From Caproiciproducens sp. MSJ-32 (GTDB taxonomy: Bacteria > Bacillota > Clostridia > Clostridiales > Clostridiaceae): a DNA stretch of 38,852 bases. A model generated the notes under the pieces. The model was not told where the DNA came from. It worked only from the letters and a program-made list of their open reading frames with translations, and did no database searches. Positions 16,718 through 24,894 of the stretch are shown here, in pieces; positions within the stretch are counted from its first letter, which is position 1, and each line of letters opens with the position of its first letter. The position numbers and the translations under genes were made by a program. The stretch spans positions 1 through 38,852 of the forward strand of contig NZ_JAHLPS010000128.1 in NCBI RefSeq assembly GCF_018918055.1, in the 5' to 3' direction.

Positions 16718-17727
16718 AATTTATTAAAGAATTAATTAAGAATAGAGAGATAGATGAAGAGGAGTTTCTTCAAGAAGACATGGATGATGAAAAATTTGAG
16801 GAAAGTAATGAAGATAGTATGAAAAATATAGAAATTAAAGAACCTATAGAAACAATTGAAAATGTTGATCCTATTAATAAGATTGAAGCTAATAATTTAA
16901 GTGAAGAAGAAATTGATAAATTAATATTGAAGGAAATTTATGAAATTATAAGTGTATATGAGGATTTTGAAAGAGTAAAAATAGCTGCAAAAGAAGCAGC
17001 AGTTAATATTGGTATAAAATATATTGATTATCTTCCAAATTATTTGAATTTAAAGATTAGTAGAATTCCTATTTTTAGAGAGAAATACAGCGATCCTGAA
17101 GAATGGAAATTAGTAGTTGAAAATACTGTATTAATGATAATATACAATTTTAAAGAACATGGTGTGTCATTGTTACAAAAAATTGGACAAAAAAATAATA
17201 ACTTATATATAAAGGTTACAAATTTATTATGCAAATTAGCAAGTGAAAATATAAAAACTGATGAGATAATAAATTCAATTATGGAAAATATAATGGCTTT
17301 TAATGATGAAACAAAAATATCTATACTTGGATGTATGTCTCAAATTAAAGGAAACAATCAAGTTATAGGGTTAATTCAACATTTTTATAAAACTTATATT
17401 AAAAAAGGAGATGCTGAGAAGTCTTTAAAATTATTAAAATATTTGATTAATGCTGCTGAAAGATTTACTCAAGGTCATTTACAGTTTTTAAAAGATTTAT
17501 CTTTAGGCAGTAAGACTATAAATCTAGAAAAAATTACAGTTTTAGAAGAAAATGAGCCTAAGTTAATAACTTTAAATAATATAAATGAAGAACTAAGAGT
17601 GGATGCTGCTATAACATATTATATGCTTGATGATTCCGATAGAGAAATAAATAATACTTTATATTATTTAAGAGATTATTCTTTGGATAGAAATTTAAGA
17701 GAAAGAATTAATAAGATACTAAAATAA
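16705..17727 (+). CDS. Unknown helical protein with acidic N-terminal linker
   Basis: A 340-residue protein I do not recognise. Residues 1-12 are basic/hydrophobic (MGFLKFIKELIK). Residues 16-75 form a strongly acidic, low-complexity linker. From about 76 to the end the sequence is regular alpha-helical, somewhat like HEAT-type repeats (for example VLMIIYNFKEHGVSLLQKIG, YIKVTNLLCKLASENI, KLLKYLINAAERF), with no membrane segment and no visible catalytic motif. GGAGGG before the ATG lies within the end of the DUF523 gene. The VanY-type carboxypeptidase follows 23 nt later, so it is the middle gene of a three-gene operon. A scaffolding or protein-binding role is a guess from shape only. Confidence 0.75.
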   Translation: MGFLKFIKELIKNREIDEEEFLQEDMDDEKFEESNEDSMKNIEIKEPIETIENVDPINKIEANNLSEEEIDKLILKEIYEIISVYEDFERVKIAAKEAAVNIGIKYIDYLPNYLNLKISRIPIFREKYSDPEEWKLVVENTVLMIIYNFKEHGVSLLQKIGQKNNNLYIKVTNLLCKLASENIKTDEIINSIMENIMAFNDETKISILGCMSQIKGNNQVIGLIQHFYKTYIKKGDAEKSLKLLKYLINAAERFTQGHLQFLKDLSLGSKTINLEKITVLEENEPKLITLNNINEELRVDAAITYYMLDDSDREINNTLYYLRDYSLDRNLRERINKILK

Positions 17728-17750
17728 AATTATAATTAGGGGTCTTTAAA

Positions 17751-18875
17751 GTGATAAAAAATGAAAATAAAAAGAGAAGAAAATCAATAAAAGAAAAATT
17801 TTTTTTGTTGATTATTTCTTTTATATTTATAAATATATTAATATTTTTGCCTATTAATATAAATAATATTCCTTTGCTGGCATCTTATACATTAACTAAA
17901 GAAGATATTAAATCTAATCAGGAATTTATTATGGAATTTAATTATGTGAAAGATAATATAAAGTATCTTTATACTGATGTAGCAGAAGATAATTTAATTG
18001 ATAAAGTTAAGGAAATTGAAGATTTATTAGACAAGGGTATAAGCAGTAAAGCAAAAGTTTTGATTTCAGAATTAACTAATAATTTTAATGAAATCAGTTC
18101 AAGAAATCAATTATATTTAGAGAAGCAATTTAATGAAATAAATGATGAAAAGTTAGAGGATTTTTTAGAGGAAGAATTAGAAATAATAATGAATTATAAA
18201 AAAGAGTTTGAAAATTTATATAAGGATAAAAAATATAATGAGGCTAGAAGTGTATTACAAACTCTTAGAGTATATATTGAGGACAATAAGAAGTTAGCAA
18301 ATAAAAGAAAAATAGATGAGGTATATGAAGAAAATTCCCTTCAAGCTCCTTCTTTAAGAGAACCTAAATATATAAATGGAATCTTAATAGTAAATAAAGA
18401 ATATGGGCTTCCTGATACATATTCACCTGGAGAAGATCCTGAAGCTAGAGAAGCTTTTGAACGAATGAAGGCAGATGCGACAAAGGAAGGCATATATTTA
18501 AATGCTTTTTCAACATATAGGAGTTATTATACACAAGAGACCTTATATAATAATTATGTATATACATATGGACAATCATCAACTGATACTTTTTCTGCAA
18601 GGCCAGGCTTTAGTGAACATCAAACAGGATTAGCTTTTGATATTGGTGGAGTAGATAGAAGCCTATGGGCACAAGAAGATTTTAAATATACAAAAGAGGC
18701 AAATTGGCTTAAGGAAAATTGCTATAAATATGGATTTATATTAAGATATCCAGAAGGTAAGGAATGGAAAACAGGATATATGCATGAATCTTGGCATTTT
18801 AGATATATTGGGGTTGAACATAGTATAAATTTTGCTAATAGTGATTTAACTTTAGAAGAATATTTAGGCTTATAA
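17751..18875 (+). CDS. VanY-type D-alanyl-D-alanine carboxypeptidase, membrane-anchored
   Basis: A 374-residue zinc peptidase of the VanY/DacB (M15B) family that removes the terminal D-Ala from peptidoglycan stem peptides. A basic tail is followed by a hydrophobic segment (about 17-34), which acts as signal anchor or signal peptide. Residues 45-200 are a helical, coiled-coil-like region. The catalytic domain has the zinc motif SEHQTGLAFD (His290, Asp297) and ESWH (Glu346, His349). It acts on the outer face of the membrane. Start: GTG 17751 behind TAGGGG. It is last in the operon with DUF523 and the helical protein, and is followed by a very strong hairpin. No van resistance genes accompany it, so a housekeeping role is more likely than vancomycin resistance. 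Confidence 0.9.
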   Translation: MIKNENKKRRKSIKEKFFLLIISFIFINILIFLPININNIPLLASYTLTKEDIKSNQEFIMEFNYVKDNIKYLYTDVAEDNLIDKVKEIEDLLDKGISSKAKVLISELTNNFNEISSRNQLYLEKQFNEINDEKLEDFLEEELEIIMNYKKEFENLYKDKKYNEARSVLQTLRVYIEDNKKLANKRKIDEVYEENSLQAPSLREPKYINGILIVNKEYGLPDTYSPGEDPEAREAFERMKADATKEGIYLNAFSTYRSYYTQETLYNNYVYTYGQSSTDTFSARPGFSEHQTGLAFDIGGVDRSLWAQEDFKYTKEANWLKENCYKYGFILRYPEGKEWKTGYMHESWHFRYIGVEHSINFANSDLTLEEYLGL

Positions 18876-18914
18876 GTTTTTATTTAAAAATGATTTATAA
18901 TTAAAATTTATAAT

Positions 18915-18969
18915 TAAAATACTAAAGCTGTCTTACAAAATTTATTTGTAAGACAGCTTTAGTATTTTA
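18915..18969. terminator. 25-bp perfect hairpin after the carboxypeptidase gene
   Basis: Positions 18915-18939 and 18945-18969 are perfectly complementary over 25 bp around a 5-nt loop (ATTTA). The arms have A-rich and T-rich ends, so it can act as a terminator in both directions. The stem is much longer than the others in the window; a small palindromic repeat element is the alternative. Confidence 0.75.
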
Positions 18970-19086
18970 CAGCTATTGCGATAAATTATATTTAGGAAAA
19001 TAAACTTAATCTTAAAAATATAGTATAAAATTTAGACTTATTGCCAAGAATATCATAAGAGATTATATTAATGGGAGGAATCTATA

Positions 19087-19677
19087 TTGGAAAGTCTAAA
19101 TTTAATAAAGAGAGATAAGCATAATAAAGCAAAACAATTAAGAAGAAATGGCAAGGTGCCTGGAATATTATATAATAAAAACAAAATTAACTTCATGTTT
19201 GAAGTTGGTGAATTAGAATTATGTAGAGAGATATCAGAAATTGGGGAACACGGAATATTAAACTTTCAAGTAGATGGAAGTGATAGGAAGGCTTTAATAA
19301 AAGATGTTCAAAGAGATCCTGTAACAGGGAAAATAATTCATATAGATTTACAAGAATTAGAGAAAAATCAAAAGATTATTTCTTCTATACCTATTAAATA
19401 TATTGGAGAAGATTTGCTTAATAGAAGAGGTATGATTGTTCAAAAAGAAAAAGAAAGCATCAAAGTAGAAGGAGTAGCTGAAAAGTTACCAAAGAGTATA
19501 AAAGTTAATATGGCAAATTTAAACAAGGGAGCTGTTTATAGAATTGCTGATTTAGAAATTGCTTCCGAACTCTCCGTTATTGAAGACTTAAATACAGTAG
19601 TAGCTTCAGTAAGTTATGAAAGAAGGACTGTAGCTGAAAATAATGAAGCTGCTGAAGAAGAAGGAGGAATTGATTAA
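19087..19677 (+). CDS. rplY: 50S ribosomal protein L25 / general stress protein Ctc
   Basis: A 196-residue two-domain L25. The N-terminal 5S-rRNA-binding domain (about 1-90) has KHNKAKQLRRNGKVPGILYNK and ALIKDVQRDPVTGKIIHIDLQ. A C-terminal TL5/Ctc beta domain (about 95-180) follows, then a short acidic tail. It binds 5S rRNA in the large subunit. The Ctc form is stress-induced in Bacillus through SigB; no such promoter is visible here. It starts with TTG at 19087 behind GGGAGGA, the usual N-terminus for the family. It stands alone, between the large hairpin and the mutase promoter. Nothing convincing as a promoter was found in 18970-19070. Confidence 0.93.
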   Translation: MESLNLIKRDKHNKAKQLRRNGKVPGILYNKNKINFMFEVGELELCREISEIGEHGILNFQVDGSDRKALIKDVQRDPVTGKIIHIDLQELEKNQKIISSIPIKYIGEDLLNRRGMIVQKEKESIKVEGVAEKLPKSIKVNMANLNKGAVYRIADLEIASELSVIEDLNTVVASVSYERRTVAENNEAAEEEGGID

Positions 19678-19707
19678 TAATTACCCCTTAATCAATAGAA
19701 TTAGTAT

Positions 19708-19735
19708 TTGATAAATATTTCCTTTAGTGTATAAT
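19708..19735 (+). promoter_or_regulatory. Promoter for the phosphohexomutase gene
   Basis: TTGATA (19708-19713), 16 bp, TATAAT (19730-19735) with TG just before the -10. It lies 30 nt ahead of the start codon. Confidence 0.75.
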
Positions 19736-19765
19736 AAATTTGTAACTATTTTTGGGAGGGGTAAA

Positions 19766-21493
19766 ATGTTATATAAAGAAAAATACGAAGAATGGCTAAT
19801 TTCAGAAATAATTGATAACGATATTAAAGAAGAACTAAGAAACATAAAAGAAGAAAAGGAAATAGAAGATAGATTTTATAAAGATTTAGAATTTGGTACT
19901 GGTGGACTTAGAGGAGTTATTGGAGCAGGAAGTAATAGAATGAATATATATACTGTTTCAAAAGCAACACAAGGTTTTGCAAATTATTTAAATAAAAATT
20001 TTGATAATCCATCAGTAGCTATAGCTTATGATTCTAGAAATATGTCAAAAGAATTTTCTAAAGCAGCGGCTTTAACTCTTGCTGCTAATAATATAAAAGT
20101 TTATTTATATGAAAGTTTAAGACCAACACCTATGCTTTCTTTTGCAGTAAGACATTTAAAATGTAATGGTGGGATAGTAGTAACAGCATCACATAATCCA
20201 AAGGAATATAACGGTTATAAAGTATATGATGAATTTGGTGGTCAGGTAACAGATGAAAAGGCAAATTTAATAATTAATGAGGTTAATAAGGTTAATGATT
20301 TTTCATTAATTAAAACAATATCAGAAGAAAAAGCTTTAGAAGATAATCTATTGCAATATATTGGAGAAGATGTTGATAAGGCTTATATTGATGCTGTAAA
20401 GTCATTAACAATAAGAAAAAAATTAGTTAAAGATAAAGCAAAGGATTTAAAGGTTATCTATTCTCCAATCCATGGTTCAGGAAATATGCCTGTTAGAAGA
20501 GTTTTAAAGGAACTTGGTTATGAAAATGTTCAGGTTGTAAAAGAGCAGGAGCTACCTGATGGAAATTTCCCAACTGCACCATATCCAAATCCAGAAGATC
20601 CTAAAGTATTCAAACTTGCCTTAGAAATGGCTAAAGAAAGCAATCCAGATTTAATTTTTGCAACAGATCCAGATGCTGATAGAATTGGTGTTGTAGTAAA
20701 AGATAATGAAGGTGAATTTAGAGTCTTAACAGGAAATCAAACAGGATTATTATTATGTGAATATATATTAAAATCTTTAAAGGAAGAAAATAAGCTTCCT
20801 AAAGATGGTTCAATAATAAAAACAATAGTTACTACTGATGGTGTTAAAGGTATTGCAAAGGAATATGATGTAGAAGTAGAAGAAGTTCTAACAGGATTTA
20901 AATATATAGGGGAAAGAATAAGAGAATATAAGGAAAATAAGAATAAAACTTATATTTTTGGATTTGAAGAAAGCTATGGATATTTAGCTGGAGATTTTGT
21001 TAGAGATAAAGATGCTGTAATTGCAGCAACATTGATTGCAGAAATGACTTTATATTATAAGGAACAAGGAAAGAGTTTATATGATGCATTAATAGATTTA
21101 TATGATAAATATGGATATTTCAAGGAAACATTAGTTTCTTTTGAACTTAAAGGTAAAGAAGGTAGCGAAAAAATAGCTAAATGTATTGATTCTTTCAGAA
21201 ATAATAATATAGAAACTTTAGATGGACTTAAGGTTATAATAAAAAATGATTATAAGTTAAGAGAAGAAGTAAATGTATTAACCGGAGAAAAGAAGGAAAT
21301 TAATCTTCCTAAGTCAAACGTTCTAAAATTTATATTAGAAAATGAAGCATGGTTTGTAATAAGACCTTCTGGTACTGAACCAAAAATGAAGGCATATATA
21401 GCAACAAATGGAAAAGATTTAAAAGATGCTGATGAAAGTCTTGATAGATTGAAAAATGAAGTTGTGGCTTTAATAAATGAAAAATTAAATTAG
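19766..21493 (+). CDS. pgcA: Phosphoglucomutase/phosphomannomutase (alpha-phosphohexomutase)
   Basis: A 575-residue cytosolic enzyme interconverting hexose 1- and 6-phosphates. Motifs in order: FGTGGLRG, active-site phosphoserine loop TASHNP (Ser142), Mg-binding loop DPDADR (Asp301, Asp303, Asp305), sugar-binding GFEESYGY, and phosphate-binding RPSGTEP (533-539). Length and motifs fit PgcA of Bacillus, which makes glucose-1-phosphate for glycolipid and wall-glycan synthesis. ATG 19766 is chosen because GGGAGGGG stands just before it; an upstream in-frame ATG (19727) lies at the promoter -10 and cannot be used by that transcript. Downstream glycosyltransferase genes fit a supply role, although a terminator separates them. 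Confidence 0.95.
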   Translation: MLYKEKYEEWLISEIIDNDIKEELRNIKEEKEIEDRFYKDLEFGTGGLRGVIGAGSNRMNIYTVSKATQGFANYLNKNFDNPSVAIAYDSRNMSKEFSKAAALTLAANNIKVYLYESLRPTPMLSFAVRHLKCNGGIVVTASHNPKEYNGYKVYDEFGGQVTDEKANLIINEVNKVNDFSLIKTISEEKALEDNLLQYIGEDVDKAYIDAVKSLTIRKKLVKDKAKDLKVIYSPIHGSGNMPVRRVLKELGYENVQVVKEQELPDGNFPTAPYPNPEDPKVFKLALEMAKESNPDLIFATDPDADRIGVVVKDNEGEFRVLTGNQTGLLLCEYILKSLKEENKLPKDGSIIKTIVTTDGVKGIAKEYDVEVEEVLTGFKYIGERIREYKENKNKTYIFGFEESYGYLAGDFVRDKDAVIAATLIAEMTLYYKEQGKSLYDALIDLYDKYGYFKETLVSFELKGKEGSEKIAKCIDSFRNNNIETLDGLKVIIKNDYKLREEVNVLTGEKKEINLPKSNVLKFILENEAWFVIRPSGTEPKMKAYIATNGKDLKDADESLDRLKNEVVALINEKLN

Positions 21494-21532
21494 AAAATAA
21501 TAAGTAGGGTATTGCCCTACTTATTATTTTTA
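21494..21532 (+). terminator. Terminator after the mutase gene
   Basis: A perfect 16-bp stem (21494-21509 and 21515-21530), loop TATTG, starting at the base after the stop codon and ending in T-rich sequence. Confidence 0.93.
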
Positions 21533-21575
21533 TGATTTTTGATAATAACATGTTTTTTCATTATGACTTTAATAT

Positions 21576-21604
21576 TTGAAAGCTTATTAATATTATAGTA
21601 TTAT
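21576..21604 (+). promoter_or_regulatory. Promoter for the TPR protein gene
   Basis: TTGAAA (21576-21581), 17 bp, TATTAT (21599-21604). Well spaced, 36 nt before the start codon. Confidence 0.7.
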
Positions 21605-21639
21605 TTATTGTAAAGTAATTTTTAAGGAGGTTCTGTATT

Positions 21640-22740
21640 TTGAATTATAATGCAGTATTTAAAGAAAAACTAGGTAGATTATTATTTCTTGAAATAAATC
21701 AAAAAACTTTCAAGGAAATGGTAAAAATACCCGAATATGTAGAGTTTGTAAATAAGGATTTATATATACCAATATCTTCTAAATATATAACAGAAAATAT
21801 ACAGGATGAAATTAGAATTAAAAATTTGCCTATTTATTATTTTATTGAAGGTATGTTTTTTTCAATGGGAGCAGATGAAAATCTAAGATTTAATGAAGAT
21901 TATGAAACTATATTAACATATATTAATGATGCGGAGGCTTGTATAAAAAGTATAATAGCTAGAAATATTAAGGAAGAGCATTTAGTAGAGGCATATATTC
22001 TCTTAAAGGGATTTTATAGATATTCACAAGATAAAGAAGTAATGAAAAAACTTCTTTTAGTAGGAGAAACAATAAGAGAAAAGGATAAATCCTTTAAAGA
22101 TATATTATTAAAGGATATAGAATATTGTGAAAATAATTTATTAAAAATAAGTGAAGCTTATTTATATAAGGCTTTAATATTAAAAGATGAAAATGACTAT
22201 GCAGGAGCCAAGATTGCAATAAACGAATATATAAATAATGGTGGAAAAGTAGACGATGAAATAGAAGTGTTAATTGATGATATTAATAATATATCAAATT
22301 ATGAAAAAGCTATTGAGTATTTAGAAGGAGATGTCGTTAAAGCAATAAAAATCTTTGTAGATTTATTAGAGAAATTCCCTGATAATCCGTTAATTTACTA
22401 TTATTTAGCTGTTGCTTATAGAAAGTTAGAAAATTATGAAAAAGCAATTTATTATTTAAATGAAAGTCTTGAAAGAGAGACTGGAATATATGAAGTTATA
22501 GTAGAATTAGGGATAAATTATGCTTGTTTAAATCAATTTGAAGAAGCAATAAAATACTTTAAGAAGGCTTTTGAGGCAACAAAGGAAGTAGAAGTTTGCA
22601 CAAATATTGTTATGTGTTATTTAAATTTAAATAAAATAGAAGAGGCTAAAATACATTTAGAATTGGCTAAAAAAATAAATCCTGAGGATGAAATTGTAAA
22701 AGAACTAGAGCAAATATTAGCTACAGCTAAGGAAAATTAA
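21640..22740 (+). CDS. TPR-repeat protein
   Basis: A 366-residue soluble protein. Residues from about 245 to 350 hold three tetratricopeptide repeats (for example PLIYYYLAVAYRKLENYEKAI and VIVELGINYACLNQFEEAIKY), which form a protein-binding scaffold. The N-terminal two-thirds is helical but shows no family motif I know; degenerate repeats are likely. No signal peptide or membrane segment. It starts with TTG at 21640 behind TAAGGAGG. It heads the stretch leading to WecG/TagA-type and other glycosyltransferases, so it may assist surface glycan assembly, but this is guilt by association. Function is unknown. Confidence 0.8.
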   Translation: MNYNAVFKEKLGRLLFLEINQKTFKEMVKIPEYVEFVNKDLYIPISSKYITENIQDEIRIKNLPIYYFIEGMFFSMGADENLRFNEDYETILTYINDAEACIKSIIARNIKEEHLVEAYILLKGFYRYSQDKEVMKKLLLVGETIREKDKSFKDILLKDIEYCENNLLKISEAYLYKALILKDENDYAGAKIAINEYINNGGKVDDEIEVLIDDINNISNYEKAIEYLEGDVVKAIKIFVDLLEKFPDNPLIYYYLAVAYRKLENYEKAIYYLNESLERETGIYEVIVELGINYACLNQFEEAIKYFKKAFEATKEVEVCTNIVMCYLNLNKIEEAKIHLELAKKINPEDEIVKELEQILATAKEN

Positions 22741-22822
22741 TATATAATTTTATATATAATTGTTAAGCTCAAATTTAATATGATAAGATATAAATAACTA
22801 GAATATTTCATAAGGAGTAATC

Positions 22823-23545
22823 ATGAAAGATAATAATTTTATAAAAGTTCTGGATTATAAGATATATAAGAATAGTATTTCTGAAGCCTTAGAATATATA
22901 GATAATTATGAAAAAGTTCATATTATTTCTGGAAATCCAGAGGTTTTATATAATGCTTTAAAGGATGAAATATTATTTAATAATTTTAATTCTGAAAATA
23001 GCTTTATAATACCTGATGGTGTAGGAGTACAAATAGCTGCAAAATATTTAAAAACACCTATAAAAGAAAAAATAGCAGGTATTGATTTCATGCATAGAAT
23101 TATGAAAAAGTGTGAAAAGGAAGGTAAGAGTATATACTTGCTTGGAGCATCAAATGAAAGTCTTAATTCCTGTATAGCAAATATAATAATGAAATATCCT
23201 AATATTATTATAGCAGGTTATCGAAATGGTTATTTTGATTCAAAAGAGGAAGAAAAGATTGTTGAGGAAATAAAAAAGACCAATCCTTATTGTCTTTTTG
23301 TTGCTATGGGTTGTCCAAGACAGGAACAATTTATAGTTAAGAATATGGAAGAATTGAATTGTAAGATATTTATGGGAGTAGGAGGAAGCTTTGATGTAAT
23401 AGCTGAAAAGGTAAAAAGAGCGCCTACATGGATGATAAAAATGGGGCTAGAATGGCTTTATAGAGTCATAAAGGAGCCATGGAGAATAAAGAGATTATCT
23501 AGTATTCCTAAATTTTTAATGCTTGTGTGCAAGAGTAATAGGTGA
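22823..23545 (+). CDS. WecG/TagA/CpsF-family glycosyltransferase
   Basis: A 240-residue GT26-family enzyme. Family motifs are clear: VHIISGNPEVLYNAL, IPDGVGVQIAAKYL (the Asp is the proposed catalytic base), FVAMGCPRQEQFI, and MGVGGSFDVIAEKVKRAPTWM near the end. TagA adds N-acetylmannosamine to a lipid-linked GlcNAc in wall teichoic acid linkage units; WecG adds ManNAcA in enterobacterial common antigen. Sugar choice here cannot be read from the sequence. It is membrane-associated through its basic, amphipathic C-terminus. AAGGAGT precedes the ATG. A weak promoter (TTGTTA at 22760, TAAGAT near 22784) may lie in the 82-nt gap. Confidence 0.92.
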   Translation: MKDNNFIKVLDYKIYKNSISEALEYIDNYEKVHIISGNPEVLYNALKDEILFNNFNSENSFIIPDGVGVQIAAKYLKTPIKEKIAGIDFMHRIMKKCEKEGKSIYLLGASNESLNSCIANIIMKYPNIIIAGYRNGYFDSKEEEKIVEEIKKTNPYCLFVAMGCPRQEQFIVKNMEELNCKIFMGVGGSFDVIAEKVKRAPTWMIKMGLEWLYRVIKEPWRIKRLSSIPKFLMLVCKSNR

Positions 23546-23613
23546 TTTATGAGTATAAATAATCTATTTATTTTAATTTTAAATTTTATATTAAAGGGGG
23601 AGAACTGGTAATT

Positions 23614-24891
23614 ATGAAAATATTATTTATAGCATGTTATTCACCACTAATTAATAATTCCGCTTCAATTGAAACACTTCAATATTTAAATAACTTGGCT
23701 AATATCAAGGACAATGAAATTCATTTATTAACAGTTAACTTCCCCAAGAATTCAATATATTATGATGAATATATTTTTAATATGCTAGATAAAAAGGTTA
23801 AAATACATATTATTTCAGGTGGAAAAATTTTTGAAAAAGTAATGCCCAAAAGGAGTAATAATATAAATATTAATATAAATAATAAGCTTTCCCTAAAGAA
23901 TAAAATACTTAGAAGGATAAAAAAAGTTATAGCAGTACCTGATATGTATTATTATTGGTCAATAAAAGCAAGTAAATATGGAATTAAACTTATGGAAAAG
24001 GAAAATTTTGACGTGATGTTCTCTATGCATGAGCCGCCTTCAAGTCATATTTGTGCTTACTATATAAAAAAGAAATATAAAAATTTAAAATGGATAACTT
24101 ATTGGAGTGACCCTTGGACTAAGGATTCAACAAGAGAAAATATAAATATATTAAGAAGAAAATTTGAAGAAAGCTATGAAAGAAAAGTAGTGGAGCTATC
24201 AGATAAGTTTATATTTGTAACAAAGGAAAATAGAGATGATTATATAGGAACTTATAATATCGAAAAAGATAATACTTTTATTATTACTAGGGGTTATGAT
24301 GAAGAACTTTATAAAGAAATTGCTTTAGAAGAAAAGCCTGAATTAATAAATGATAAAAAGATTAATATAGTTTATGCAGGTGAAATATTTACTAAGCTTA
24401 GAGATATAAGACCTTTTATAGAAGCTTTGGAAAAGCTTAAGAAGGAAAATATAGATTTCTTTAATAAACTGAATATATTATTTTTTGGAAATATTGATGA
24501 TGAAAATATTAAAAGTAAGTTATCTTTAATAGGAAATGTAAAAGTTTCTAATAGAATTCCTTATAAAAAGGCCTTAAGTTATATGATAAATAGTGATCTT
24601 CTTATTTTATTTGGCAATAAAAATTCTAAACAAATTCCTGCCAAAATATATGATTATTTTGGTTGCAATGCTTATATTCTTGTAATTTTAGGCGATTCAA
24701 AAGATCCAATAAAATCTGTAATAGAAAATAAAGAGAAATGTATTGTTGTAATGAATAAAAAAGATGAAATAAGGAATAGTCTAATAGAAATATGCGGAAA
24801 AATTAACAATGGCATAAAAAGTTTTCCTATTAATGAATATGAATGGAAAAATATTTCGCATAAGTTATTTAAAATTTTGAAGGGGGAATAG
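23614..24891 (+). CDS. Glycosyltransferase, GT4-like
   Basis: A 425-residue probable GT-B fold glycosyltransferase. It has an N-terminal Rossmann start (MKILFIACYSPLINNSASIE), MFSMHEPPSSH and WITYWSDPWTKDS in the acceptor half, then INIVYAGEIFTKLRDIRPFIEAL opening the donor half, and LLILFGNKNSKQIPAKIYDYFGC as the nucleotide-sugar region. This last pattern (K-IYDY) is seen in sugar-transfer enzymes of capsule and exopolysaccharide clusters. No membrane span. AAAGGGGG sits well before the ATG. Only 3 nt separate it from the next glycosyltransferase, so they form one translation unit. The sugar and acceptor are unknown. Confidence 0.82.
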   Translation: MKILFIACYSPLINNSASIETLQYLNNLANIKDNEIHLLTVNFPKNSIYYDEYIFNMLDKKVKIHIISGGKIFEKVMPKRSNNINININNKLSLKNKILRRIKKVIAVPDMYYYWSIKASKYGIKLMEKENFDVMFSMHEPPSSHICAYYIKKKYKNLKWITYWSDPWTKDSTRENINILRRKFEESYERKVVELSDKFIFVTKENRDDYIGTYNIEKDNTFIITRGYDEELYKEIALEEKPELINDKKINIVYAGEIFTKLRDIRPFIEALEKLKKENIDFFNKLNILFFGNIDDENIKSKLSLIGNVKVSNRIPYKKALSYMINSDLLILFGNKNSKQIPAKIYDYFGCNAYILVILGDSKDPIKSVIENKEKCIVVMNKKDEIRNSLIEICGKINNGIKSFPINEYEWKNISHKLFKILKGE

Positions 24892-24894
24892 TAT

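Noticed and set aside
16705-16880. Acidic, Glu/Asp-rich tract as a possible tandem repeat
   Set aside because: It is low-complexity coding sequence without a regular repeat unit.
17751-18875. Vancomycin resistance (van) locus because of the VanY-type enzyme
   Set aside because: No vanH/A/X or VanRS-like genes are near; wall-trimming carboxypeptidases of this family are common in clostridia.
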